64,000 bases of DNA from positions 85,449 through 149,448 of the forward strand of contig NW_005200960.1 of the NCBI RefSeq assembly GCF_000372725.1, written 5' to 3'. Source of the DNA: Emiliania huxleyi CCMP1516 (taxonomy: Eukaryota; Haptophyta; Isochrysidales; Noelaerhabdaceae). Below the pieces are notes generated by a model that made no database searches, was not told the DNA's origin, and saw only the letters and a program-made list of their open reading frames with translations. Below, one piece after another: positions 11,051-22,058 of the stretch. A program made the position numbers and the translations under genes. The first letter of the stretch is position 1. Each line of letters opens with the position of its first letter.

Positions 11051-12283
11051 ACCACAGAATTGAGTGGGCAGACGATGCCGCCAAGTGAAGCCGTGATGCG
11101 TGAACAACCTCCCGCCTCCCGTCCGTGGGCGTGCGTGGCCGTGCCTGCCCTGTCCCCAATCTGAGGGAGGGTGTAGAGGATGTAGAGGTGTAGAGCGCTG
11201 TAGAGCTGTAGAGATGTAGAGCGCTGTAGCGCTGTAGAGCTCTACATCCCCGCCGCGGGACGAAGCGCCTCCGTTGTAGCGCGATGTAGAGGCGCTCTAA
11301 CGTGAAATCTCTTTTTCGAACCACCAAAACTCGCTGCACCCAGGTGCAGGTGCAGGTGCAGGTGCAACAAGTTTGCGCCGGGCCCTCTAGCGCCGCGCGC
11401 TGGCCCCGGCTGCGTCCCCGCGTGGCCTGCCCGATGGCGTGGTACCCGCCCTCCACCCACCTCCCCGCGCGGGGCCGCTCCGGGGCGACCCGGGCGCCCT
11501 CCGACCAAACTGCCACACTACTATATAACAACAAACTCTGAGACCTCGTACGTCCGCCGCAATTCGGACAATGTCTGGTCCCAACACGCGCCATATGACG
11601 CCCACCGCCGCCGCGTTGGGCGGCGCAGGGGCTGCTCAAAAGCCCCCTTCCCCCCGCCCCCAGCATCTAGGGACCCTCCACACACACACAACATCTCCAA
11701 CCAAGTGCTCCATTAGACAGAAGCGGAGAGTCGAGAGAGAACCAAGTGCTCCATTAGACAGAAGCGGAGAGTCGAGAGAGAGCGCGCCGAGAGGCGGCGC
11801 GCTCTTTCCCCGGCGGGATTGGGGATAAAGCCGTAACCCGTAAGGGTTAAAAGGCTCTTGCGTCTTGGTTGGCTGGCTCTTGCGAGGGGGTGGGGCGGGG
11901 GGTGCTCATATGCTCACAACGCGGCGTGCTGCGCCGAGCTCGTCGTCGGCGTGGCCCTGGCTGGCTGCGCGCTGGCCTGGCCCTGGGCGGTTGCGGGTTG
12001 CGGTTGGGGCCGGAGGGCGGGGGGGGGGGGGGCACCGGGCTGCTGGGGTCTCGAGGCTGGGGTGTGGACACACAAAACACGAGCGCGTGAGAGGTGATAG
12101 AGAAGCTTCGCTGATCGTACTGTACTGACGTAATGTGTGCACAGCCAGTGACGTCATACGTGGATTCACGTATACTTCAGAGTCGCGGTCCGCCAGTCTG
12201 CACCTCGCGAGGTCTCCACGGTCCATCCACGCGCGCACACCACACGCATGGAGGTCCGACTGTGGGGCGGCGTACTGCGCAGC
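11051..12283. other. Intergenic stretch with small tandem repeats
   Basis: No gene is supported. It holds a TGTAGAG-rich degenerate minisatellite (about 11170-11240), a short GTGCAG array (11340-11366) and a perfect 41-base tandem duplication (11700-11740 and 11741-11781). Confidence 0.5.
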
Positions 12284-12842
12284 TCACTGGTTCTTCTTCT
12301 GTGCGGGCGGGGTCTCGGCGAACGCGAGCACCAAATACGCAACCACCACCGCCTGCACCGCCACGATTGCGGCTATGCCCGCGTACAGCACGCGGTCTGT
12401 GTGGCGGTGGACGCCGGCGCTCGGCAGCAGCGCGTAGCAGCCGCCCATCACGCCGAGTGGGACCGCCACCATCAAGCCCGTGAAGCGCACGAGCGTCCGA
12501 AAGGCCTTGATGTTTTCGCCGTCCCTGGGGCGACGTGACGGCTGTGAGCGAGGCGGCGGGCGGCGGGCGGCGGGCGAGGGGAGATTGGCTCGCACTTGAG
12601 CAGCGCAATGAGGCCGGCGCTGCCGCCGCCAGCTCTCCACCGCGCCGATGCGCCGACGAGCACCGGATGCTGGAACGACCAAGGCGGGAACTTGCCGAGC
12701 GGCGGATCACTGACACAGGCCGGCGGCGCGTGAGTGCAGGCTGCGGGATGCCGGTGGCGTGGCAGTGGCGCGGTGTGGCGCACAATGTAATCTCGCTGCT
12801 GCTCGTCGCATCGTCGTCGCGGCTTGCCTCGCCGGTTGACAT
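12284..12842 (-). CDS. VMA21: VMA21-like V-ATPase assembly factor
   Basis: Two exons, 12842-12784 and 12524-12284, joined at a GT...AG intron (phase 2), give 99 residues, the normal VMA21 size. VMA21 is an ER membrane chaperone for assembly of the V-ATPase V0 sector. Two membrane segments match the family: FTGLMVAVPLGVMGGCYALL and, after a polar loop, VLYAGIAAIVAVQAVVVAYL. The last four residues are KKNQ, a dilysine KKxx ER-retrieval signal, which is the known C-terminal feature of this protein. Exon 1 (MSTGEASRDDDATSSSEIT) is inferred from phase and length. The membrane domain is the firm part. Confidence 0.83.
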
Positions 12843-13099
12843 TCGCAGGGAGCAGCGAGCGAGCAGCGAGCGCGTGTGGCACAGAAAAAATGGCATTTTC
12901 GGTGCTGGTAGCCCCCCCAAAACAGGCGCGCGCAGCGCGCCCAGGGGCGCCGCAGGCGCCCCAAGCGGCGCGGAGCGCCGCCGCAGGCGGCGGACAGCAG
13001 GGGCCCGAAATTAAACGCCATTTTTGGTTCCGCGGTTTTGCCACTAACATTGAAATCCGGTACAAAACGACTTAGCCGAAACAGCTGACAGACAGACAG

Positions 13100-13780
13100 A
13101 GAGCACACACGTTCGAGACGGGGGTGCGCCGACCGCCGTCGCGGACCCAGTAGAGCTAGATGGTCCCACAGGACGCGCCCTTAGCCTCTGAGCTCGTCCT
13201 AGACGTTTTAGGGGAAGCGTGGGCAGACCAGAACGCGGCCACGGCGACGCTCCGAGGCTGTCAGCAGCGCTGGCGGCGATCGTGGCGACGGCGCCTCGCC
13301 GCGGCAGCGGCACAGAATCGAGGAGGTGGCGTTGGTGGCAGCATCAATGAGATATGAAGGCGGCCGTAATGCTGGTGGCGCCTTCGAGGGCGGCGGAGAT
13401 CCCCAAAATGAAAAAATAGTATTCATATCCGGTCTCGCCCCCAGACTCACACGAGACTCACACATTTGGTTTTTGGGCCCCGGGGCGGCAAAACGCGCTC
13501 TCTTCGCGTAGGAAAGAGTGGGTGGGAGGGAGGGGGGTGTGGGGGGAGGGAGGGGGGGAGGGAGGGGGGGGGGGGGTGTTGCAGGCTGTCTATCTGAAGG
13601 ATGAAGTTACTTCAGGAAGTAAGTATTCACTGCACTATAGCACGGGCTCGCACCCCCCAACCGCTTACTAGGAACCCCTCGCCTTATTGTTTGGCCCCCC
13701 CAGGCCACACACAGACCTCTAGACCGGTCACTGGGGCCGACAATTAGGGTTCAAACACGCCCGGGAGACAGCCCAAACAC
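13100..13780. other. Intergenic, low-complexity G tracts
   Basis: A short open frame (13160-13357, +, starting MVPQDAPLASELVLDVLGEA) has no recognisable family and may be chance. The rest is GGGAGG-rich sequence (13515-13580) without coding signal. Confidence 0.3.
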
Positions 13781-13952
13781 AGTTACTTCATAGTTACTTC
13801 TGCGGCATTCTGGCGCACATGTCGGCCGAGCGCGCGCCCCCTGCTGCCGGCAAACGGTCTCCTGAGAGCCCTCCTACACCCTTGCCACCCCCCCAGCCCA
13901 ATCATCGAGGTCTGGAATGCGCGCGCCGTCAGGCTGCTCGTCGTCGTCGGGC

Positions 13953-14264
13953 TCACCCGCAGCAGCAGGTGCAGCCGCCGCAGGAGCCTCCGCAGGCGAA
14001 GGCGCAGCGGCTGGGGCGGCTCTGCCGCCGCGCCGGTGCGGCGGGAGGAGCTCGACACCGAGCTCCGACCCGCTCGAGGTCATCATCGGCGGTTCCATAC
14101 TCCGCTTGCACGACCGGCGGCGGCAACGTGCTTGGGCCAGCTGCACCTGGGGCCGGCGCCCACTGCAGCCTTGTGGAAGCTGCTGCTGCGAGTAGTGCCG
14201 CCGCTGGGCCCGGCGCCGCCGCGGCGGCAGCGGGCTTCTTTCCCTTTGCACGCTTTGGGGGCAT
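13953..14264 (-). CDS. Possible Ala-rich hypothetical protein (exon structure unresolved)
   Basis: An ATG at 14264 opens MPPKRAKGKKPAAAA, a basic then Ala-rich start. Further in, an alternative frame reads EPPMMTSSGSELGVELLPPH and ends in an acidic run, which looks more protein-like than the continuing frame, so an intron is possible. No family is recognised. Composition bias alone could produce these frames, so treat it as tentative. Confidence 0.25.
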   Translation of the reverse strand: MPPKRAKGKKPAAAAAAPGPAAALLAAAASTRLQWAPAPGAAGPSTLPPPVVQAEYGTADDDLERVGARCRAPPAAPARRQSRPSRCAFACGGSCGGCTCCCG

Positions 14265-14374
14265 CTGACGCTCGACCCGACCCGGTCACGGTCGCAGTCA
14301 AAGCTGTCACGGGTCAGCGAGTCAACGACATGGTGACGACACGATCGAAGGCGAAGCATGAAGCCCTGTCCTCC

Positions 14375-14780
14375 TCCCCCATCCCTCGTTTGGGTTGTCT
14401 GTTTTCTTTCTCTCTTTTAGACGTGCCGGAGCCGTCCGACTGTAGCGACTAGCCCACACCTCTGTCGAGTCCCAGAAACCCGAGGAGTCACACAGTCCAC
14501 GCCTGTGTGATGCACGCCCTGTGAGCGGGGCGGGGTGCGCACTGTGCCTCTGAGCTCTGTGTTCGTGCGTCGCCCATCTCTCCTGGAGTCTTGACTGCTC
14601 TATTTATTACCGTTTTATTTATTTTCCGGTATTTTTTACACATTTTTGCTCAACGCCTGCACAAAGATCGCACGGGCGGGGACCTGTTCCTTTTTACCCA
14701 TCTCACAGTAGAGAGGTGTCCGCTAAGTGCCATCCACCCTTCCCCCCGTGTGTCTGTTTTCTTTCTTTCTTTCTTATTTG
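14375..14780. repeat. Two degenerate copies of the CCATCCCTCC...TTTC repeat
   Basis: Near 14378-14420 and 14738-14776 the sequence follows the dispersed CCATCC(...)TGTCTGTTTTCTTTC pattern with mismatches. The second copy keeps mainly the GTGTCTGTTTTCTTTCTTTC half. The surrounding AT-richer DNA has no supported gene. Confidence 0.55.
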
Positions 14781-15383
14781 GGGGACTTGGAGCACTTGGA
14801 GCGCAGTCATTAACGCTCACATCCAGGGCCGGGGAGCTGAGAAGCGCACTCAGCGGGCCGGATGATCGGTATCGGGTTACGGGACCTTCTTCTTCTTTAT
14901 TTATTTGATATTTTTATTTATTTTATTCTGGGGTCTCCCTTGCGATGGCCTCGGTGCCCCGCCAGCGTGCTTTTGTCATCATGCTGTCGTGCCTCTCCGC
15001 AGCCGCCGCGCTTCCGCGGCCTCCGCCGCGGAAGGTGGCCCGCGCCTTCGCGAATCCCGTCTTGCGGCTTTTGCCGGATGCCCACCGCTTGGCCTCATTG
15101 CGGGGGCGGCCACCGGGCCGTGCCGTGGCCGCCCCCGTAGCTCGCGAAGCTGCCATCTGTCTGCTCTGCTGTGCTTTTCTCGCTCGTGCGTCCTTGCAAC
15201 TTGTGCTGGCCTCCTTTCACCTCCTGCTCTCCTATGCCACGTGGCTGTGTGTGTTTGGGTTTCTATGTTTGCGATTTGGATTTTGGATTTTCTACTGCAC
15301 TTTGTTTATTTATTTAGAGTGCTCCAAAAGGCCGGCAGCACTTCAAAGCTTCAAAGCCTCCCTTCCTTCTATTTTCTCTTTCT

Positions 15384-17076
15384 TCACGACGCGCCCCTCC
15401 ACGCGCGCGAGGCTGCCCCCCGGCCGGCGAAACGCCGCGGGTGTGCGCCCCTGCTCCGCTCCCTCCGCCGGCCCTGCTGCGCGGGCACTGCCGCCGCCGC
15501 GGCCGGCGCGGCGCCGGGCGCCGCGCCCTCGCCCTCGCCCTCGCCCTCGCCCTCGCCTTGCGGCGGCGGGTCGAGGAAGCGCGTGCCTCGCTCCTCGCAC
15601 GGCGAGACGGGCACGCCCGCCTCGCCGACCAGGCTGTAGAACCGGTCGAGAAAGGGCGCGTACAGCGCGGCCACCTCGCGCCGCCACGCAGGCGGCATGC
15701 GGCCGTGGCCGGACGCCTTTGAGTTCTGCTTTTCCTTTGCGACGCGGCGGGAGACGGCGGAGGCTGCGATGCGCTCGGCCTGCGCCCGCCGCAGCCCTGC
15801 GTGCAGCACCACGTCTCGCACCACCGCGGCGGGCCGCTGCACCTGCGGAGGGGGGGGGGAGGGGGAGACGTGGCGAGAAAGGTGTCAGGGGGGTCGGGGA
15901 GGCAGCTGTGCGCCATTCCGGCGAAGGAGACGAGGAGGAGCTGCGCCGGCTGGAAGTACTCCAGCCAGCGCTGCAGCTGCGGGTGGTAGAGGCCGTGGTC
16001 GAGGTGCGGCGCGCAGCTGCCAAACGGCGGCGGGAGGGAGGGCGGCCAGAGCGGCGAGGTTGGGTCTCGCCGGAGGCACCTGCGCAGGGGCGAGGCGCCG
16101 GAGGGGCGGGCGCGGGTTAGAGGCGCCGCTCTGCCGACAGAGTGTCCCTCTCGCGTCCTGTCCTGGAGGCGTCTGGCTAGCGTGCGGGACAGTGTCTGGG
16201 ACGTGTCTGGGGAGTGTCCTGGAGGCGTCTGGCTAGCATGCGGGACGTGTCTGGGACAAGTCTGGGGAGTGTGCAGGAGGCGGCTGGGAAGTGTCTGGGA
16301 GGTGTCTTGGGAGATGTCTGGGAGGCGTGGTGCGCCAAGCAATGCGCACTGCGCGCCCTGTTCAGCTCAACTGGCACAACTAGCACGCGGTCGCTAGTTT
16401 CAACTACTCAAGCAAGCGGCGCACTCGCGCGACCGGTTCAGCTTGGGCGCGGTGAAGGCGTCAAAGGTGACCCTGTCCCAGTCGCCGCCGTACGACTTGA
16501 GCTCCCAGAAATAGGACCAGTACTTGGCCACCTGCGGCGAGGCCGGGCGGCGGCGCGGCGGCGCTCGGCGGGCGGCGGTGCCGAGCTCGGCGGGCGACGG
16601 TGCGGCGGTCGCACCGGGTCGCGGAGCATCCACACGAGCCGGAGCTGGCCGAGCGCCCGGCCGTAGAAGGCGGCCATGTTCTTCGGCGCATCGTACCACA
16701 CATGGTACGCCGGGGTCGCATCGATGCCGACGACGGTGCGCGCGCCGCTAGCCGGGCACTTTGGCCACGCCCGCTCATACCAGCCGCGGCCACGGCGCCA
16801 CTGCGCAGGGTCGCCGAAGAAGTCCTTCTCCTTCTTGGAGATGTAACCCTTGTCGGTGGTCCTGCCCGTGTCTATGGCGCCCTCGCTATAGTCGACCAGC
16901 CGGCCCCACAGCAGCGTCGAGCCCGTCTTGATTGAGCCGATGAGCAGCAGCGACGGAAGCAGCCGGCCGCACGCGGCGCACGCGGGCACCGAGCAGAGCG
17001 ACCCGTCGCGCACCGGCAGCGGGGAGTGTGGAAGGGTGCAGTTTGATACGGCGAGCGATGGAGTCACGAGGGGCAT
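15384..17076 (-). CDS. Sulfotransferase family protein
   Basis: PAPS-dependent sulfotransferase, likely Golgi or membrane-associated carbohydrate type. Four exons, 17076-16615, 16531-16425, 16016-15914 and 15842-15384, give 376 residues with all phases consistent. The 5'-phosphosulfate loop is LLIGSIKTGSTLLW (about residues 49-62), and VWMLRDPV before the first splice is the 3'-phosphate-binding strand. YWSYFWELKSYGGDWDRVTF and the QLQRWLEYFQPAQLLLVSF block fit the family core. Intron 3 appears to start GC (ATG|GCGCAC). The C-terminal tail is Glu-Gly then Ala/Arg-rich low complexity. Intron 2 carries GTGTCTGG(G/A)-type tandem repeats. The chosen ATG is the first in frame; I see no clear signal anchor, so an upstream exon is possible. 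Confidence 0.87.
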
Positions 17077-17157
17077 TGCAAGCAAGCACCAGCGTCGCTC
17101 TTCCCGCGAAAGAGAGAAAGCGAGTACTTAGAACACAAGGCACTCTCGCACTTAAAA

Positions 17158-17282
17158 TCCCTGTGTGGTGGCGGCGTGCCGTTCTCCCATCCCTCCCTTG
17201 GGTTGTCTGCTATCTTTCTTTCTTTCTTTTTCTCGCACATCCCTCCCTTGGGTTGTGTGTTTTCTTTCTTTCTTTCTTCTCT
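17158..17282. repeat. Tandem pair of the CCATCCCTCCCTTGGGTTGT + TTTC element
   Basis: Two successive copies (17186-17224 and 17238-17281) directly upstream of the sulfotransferase start codon, on the reverse-strand gene's 5' side. The unit is the same as at 10890 and 30471. Confidence 0.8.
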
Positions 17283-17622
17283 CACGTTTCAAGGGACATT
17301 CTGAGAGATGCAGGGATGAGCTCAGCCTCGGGAGGAGCTCAGGCGCTTAAGAAAGCGCCAAGAGAGGGGGGGGTGCCACAGAGGTGTGGCGGAAGGGTGC
17401 CGAAAGAGACAAATCAAACAGGACTCGCGCGGCCCGGCGCAACGAAAAGAGATGAGGCGTTTCGAAGAAAAGAAAAACAAATTCGCGTCGGCGATAGGCC
17501 TCCTCGCAGCGCAAGGCGCCGCCGAGCCGCGTCTTGCTTGCCCGCCGGCCTTTCCCACGCCACTCTGCCTGCCACCCCTCACGCTCTCTCCTCTTGCCCG
17601 CCCGTCCGCAGTTCCGTGAGCA

Positions 17623-18194
17623 ATGAGCTGGCAGACGTACGTCGACACCAACCTCGTCGGGACCGGCACGGTCACCGCCGCCGGGATCTACGACCTCCAA
17701 GGCAACCCCTGGGCCTACTCGGCGGGCTTCGCGGTACGCCCCCCCCTCCCCCCACCCACCCACTTCCCTCTCCACGTCGCCCGCCCGCCCCCGCCCCCGC
17801 CCCCCCTCTCCCTCGGAAGTGCGGTTCCAACGCCGCCGCTTTGGCTGGAGTCCCGCGTGCGGTACTCTCTCCACTCGCCACCTCCCGATCCCCGCGCCAT
17901 CGTGCCGCTGCTCTCGTGCAGGCCCAGGTTGCCGAGGTTGCCGCCGTCTCTGGGCACTTCGCCGCCCCATCCGGGCTCGCTGCGACGGGCGCGACGGTCG
18001 CAGGCGTCAAGTACATGTTCGTGCGCGGGGAGGAGAACGCCGATATCTACGTCAAGAAGGGTGCGGAGGGCGTCGTCTTTTACAGGTGCAACACCTGCAT
18101 CATCGTCGGTTACCACAACGACAAGATCCAGCCCGGCCAGTGCTCGGCGACTGTCGCGAAGCTGGGCGACTTTCTCAAGGAGAGCGGCATCTGA
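17623..18194 (+). CDS. Profilin
   Basis: Small actin-monomer-binding protein. Exon 1 17623-17733 and exon 2 17922-18194, with a phase-0 GT...AG intron, give 127 residues, the normal profilin length. MSWQTYVDTNLVGTG is the classic profilin N-terminal helix, including the Trp of the polyproline site. The C-terminus GQCSATVAKLGDFLKESGI is the conserved final helix. The middle contains IYVKKGAEGVVFYRCNTCII, the typical central sheet. The intron is C-rich (CCCCCGCCC), with no tandem array. Confidence 0.93.
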
Positions 18195-18759
18195 GCCACC
18201 GGCACGGAGCAGCCCCGGGGGGCGGCGGCGGGACCTAGGGTGTCTCGGTAGCGTTTAGGGGGGGGGTGGGGGCGGGGTTGCTGGGGCCGCGCAGTGGGTT
18301 TGCGGGGCGCGGGTCGGGGAGCGGCAGGGCGTTGCCGAGCGGGAGGCGATTGCATCGCCGACCGGTGGCCCTCGCGCCTCGTCTCACGTTTTCCCCTGCA
18401 GGCCCTGCGCCATGTGTACTCCCCCCCTCGCCCGCCCCCTCATCCCGCTCTATGGGTGTCTCTCCTTGGGTGGTGGCCGGGGGGCGGGAAGTGGTGGTCA
18501 CGAAGGGCCGAGAGGGGCGCGACCGCGTTTTGTCACATGTGTGCGCCTCTCGCGATCGCACGCAGCGCGGCTCTCGGTTTTGAGTGATCAGCGCAGCCCT
18601 GCAGAGAGTTTACTACAGAGGAGCTTTAGATTTCTCGAAGCCACACGATCCCATAGATGCAGCCCTGCAGAGCGCAGTGCGGAGCCGTCGCTCTCAGGCG
18701 TGTGGCGCGGCGCGGCGGCCCGCGGGGGCGCCCGGCGCGGCGGCGGCGGCGCCAGCGGC

Positions 18760-19135
18760 CAGTGATGGCCATTTACTGGTAAAAGAGTGGTATTTACCAC
18801 ATATTTGATTCTCCTGGGGAGTGGTATGGTATGAGCAGAGAGTGGTATGGTAAATTACGAAACTCAATGGAATCATCAATTTTTCGGGATCTGAGCCGAG
18901 TCTAGAGGCTGGTTTGCGGCCAAATTCAGCCAAATTGGCAATAATACCGGGTATTTTGCGGGTATACCTGGGAAAACCCGGGTATACCTGGCAAATACCG
19001 GGCATTTTGCCGATTTCTCCGATTTTTGTCAGATTTTGCCTCAGAAGTCGTGGTAAATCTTACCACAATTTGATTGTTTTGGCCGTAGAGTGTTTGATTG
19101 TTCTGGGGGGCTATACCAGTAAATGGCCATCACTG
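18760..19135. mobile_element. hAT-like MITE with 8-bp target-site duplication
   Basis: A 376-base element bounded by perfect 22-base inverted repeats beginning CAGTGATGGCCATTTACTGG. It is flanked by an 8-base direct duplication, CCAGCGGC, at 18752-18759 and 19136-19143. An 8-base duplication and CAGTG ends fit the hAT superfamily. It has no coding capacity and is AT-richer than its surroundings. The interior has GGGTATACCTGG repeats. Confidence 0.88.
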
Positions 19136-19372
19136 CCAGCGGCGCGCCCAGCGGCAGCGCGCAGCGGCCAGGGCGCCTAGATCTCCGTCTCACGTCTCTC
19201 GCGGGCCGCTGCCGTGTCCCGTGATGCGTGAAGTGCAAGTGGGGGGCTCGCTCGAGTATCAACATAAACCACACGACAGAGAGCGAGAGACGCGCCCGCC
19301 CCACCCTTTCTGCTTTCTCGCGGCTCGCGCGCCTCTTTACCCGACCTTTGGAACCTGAGCCGGTGCTATCGG

Positions 19373-22025
19373 CTATCGCCCGGCGGCGCTCGCGGGAGGG
19401 AGCCCGCGGGCGCCGGCCAAGCGTGCCCCCGTCAGGTCTGCGGTCGCGAGGCCGGTGGCGGTGCGCAAGTCCGCGAACTCGAGCGAGGCGCCGACGAGGG
19501 AGGCGCCGTCGAGGGCGACGCGCTGCAGCGACGCGTACCGCAGGTCCGCCCCCTAAGTGTAACTTAGCCTAAGTGTCCGTCGGCGAGAGGTGTCCGTGTC
19601 TGATGAGCTTTTGTGCAGTGTCTCTGGAAGTGTCTCTGGAGGTGTCTCTGGAAGTGTCTCTGGGAAGTGTCTCTGCGTGTCTCGGAAGCGTCTCGCGCCT
19701 CGAGGACGGCGTTGGAGAGGTTCGTGTCGGAGAGCGAGGCGGAGGCTAGGCTCGCGCCCGTCAGCACCGCGCCGCGCAGGGCGCAGCTCGAGACGGTGGC
19801 GTGGCTCAGGTCCGCCTGTTCACGGCCAGAGCTGTGAAAGAGCCGCCGCTCACACCTCCAGTCAGAGGCAGCGTGGCGTGCTCAGGGCCTCCGCCATCGA
19901 TCCGCCCTGGACGGTGAGCCGCTCGAGCGAGGTGTGCGCGAGGGTGGCCCGCTCGAGCGAGCAGCCACGCAGGGTGAGGCCGTTGCAGTTCGTGTCCGCG
20001 TCGAAGAGAGCTCGCTCGAGGTGGACGCCTGCGTGCAGGCAGCTCGACGAGGATGCTTTACTGCGCTGGGGGCTACTGCTGCGGCTACACTGCTGCTGTG
20101 CTGCTACTGCTACGGTACGGCGCGGTCGGGGGGTACTCGCCTGTGCAAGCAACACCGTCGCGCCGTCTGTCTTTTGTCGCCAGATCTCGAGAGGGGGGGG
20201 GCGCGGGCGCACGGCTGAAGACGGAGAGCCAGAGCGTCGCGCCGCGCCACATCGAGCCGGGAAGCTGGCAGTCAATGACCTAGCAACATGCAATTCCTGA
20301 CTTCCAAAGTGCAAAGATGGGACTGCTGTGCTGCTACTGCCGCTTAGCTGCTGCTGCTGCTACTGCTGCTGCCGCTGCTGCTGCTACTGCTGCTGCTGAC
20401 AAGAGTTCGCCTCGGTCTCGGTGAGGTCGGCGTGGTCGAAGATGGCCCCCTCGCCCGCCCGCAGCCCCGCCACCGCCGCCGCGCGCATGTCTGCGCGCGA
20501 GAAGTCGGTGGCGGTGACAGTCGCCCCGGTGAGGTCCGCCTCCTCCAAGTCCGCCCTCCTGGAGGGCGCGAGCCAGGGTGTCAGAGAGGGGGTGTGTGGC
20601 GGGTGTGTGCGTCGCGTGAGCTCTGCTCTATCTCTGCTCTATCTCTCGGCTGCGGGTCTCTCTAGGCGCTGTGCTTGAAGGATGCGCGAGAGAGGACGGC
20701 GCCGGAGAAGTCCGCCTGCTCGTTGATTCCAACGGACGCAGATTCGCATTCACGTGCCCGAGAGACGCGGCTCGGGTGTCTGGGGCTAGGGTCTGGGAGG
20801 CGGCTCGTTCACCCCGAAGAGGCGCGCCCACTGCAGCGACGCTCCTGTACGGGGGGGGGGGGGGGCCCCCTCGGCATCTTGAAATAAAAAAGGGTGAAAG
20901 GCGAGGCCCACGGCCCCCCTAGAGAGGCTCGCCCCCTATAAGGCAGGTTTCTTTTCCCTCCCCCTCCCCCACCCCCCCTCCTTGCACCTTGGTTAGCACA
21001 CCGCTGGGGGCATTCTGGGCTCGCTTTTTGTCCCTGGGCTACCCCCCCCCCCCCCCCCGGCCATCTTCCTGCTGTCCCTGGGGCTCCCTCTTCCTTCCGT
21101 GGCCTCCCCCCCGCCCCCCTCTCTGACTCTCTCTCTCAGCGTCTCTCTCCCACTCTCTCCCTCTCGCGCCCGAGAGGTCTGCCCCGCGCAAGTCTGCGAA
21201 GTGTCTAGGAAGTGTCTAGGAAGTGTCTCGCGCCCGAGAGGTCTGCCCTGCGCAAGTCTGCGAAGTGTCTAGGAAGTGTCTAGGAAGTGTCTCGCGCCCG
21301 AGAGGTCTGCCCCGCGCAAGTCTGCGAAGTGTCTAGGAAGTGTCTAGGAAGTGTCTCGCGCCCGAGAGGTCTGCCCTGCGCAAGTCTGCGAAGTGTCTAG
21401 GAAGTGTCTAGGAAGTGTCTCGCGCCCGAGAGGTCTGCCCCGCGCAAGTCTGCGAAGTGTCTAGGAAGTGTCTAGGAAGTGTCTAGGAAGTGTCTCGCGC
21501 CCGAGAGGTCTGCCCCGCGCAAGTCTGCGAAGTGTCTAGGAAGTGTCTAGGAAGTGTCTCGCGCCCGAGAGGTCTGCCCCGCGCAAGTCTGCGAACGAGA
21601 GGTCGGCAAAGTCGAGCTGAGCGTTGCGGAGGTTGGCCTGTGCGCCCCAAGCAAGGACTCTCATTGATTACAACACAGCTCAGCACGTTTGAGTGTAGAG
21701 CGTCGAGCTGGGCGCTGCGCGGAGGTTGCGGGATGGCCGCGGGCGGCTGTGTCTCGGCTGTGTCTCGCCGTCCGCAGGCTGGCGTGCTTGAGGTTCTGGC
21801 CCTTGAGGTTGGCGGAGGGGAGGTCGGTGCAGCCGCGCTCGAAGAAGTCGACCTGTTGACAGAGGAGGTGCTGTCGAGAGACCCGGTCTCAGAGGCCCGC
21901 GCCTCAGCGCCTCAGAGGCATCGTTAAGGGATAAGTTAAGGCCGCTCGGCACCGACACTCCGACGAGATCAAGGCAGCTGTTTGGAGGAGGCGGGCGAGG
22001 AGGCGAGGAGGGCGGCGGGGGGAGA

Positions 22026-22058
<33 letters not shown>

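Noticed and set aside
14945..16120. 391-codon plus-strand frame starting MASVPRQRAF
   Set aside because: The first part is hydrophobic and might be a small secreted protein, but most of the frame is antisense to the sulfotransferase exons and is Arg/Ala low complexity.
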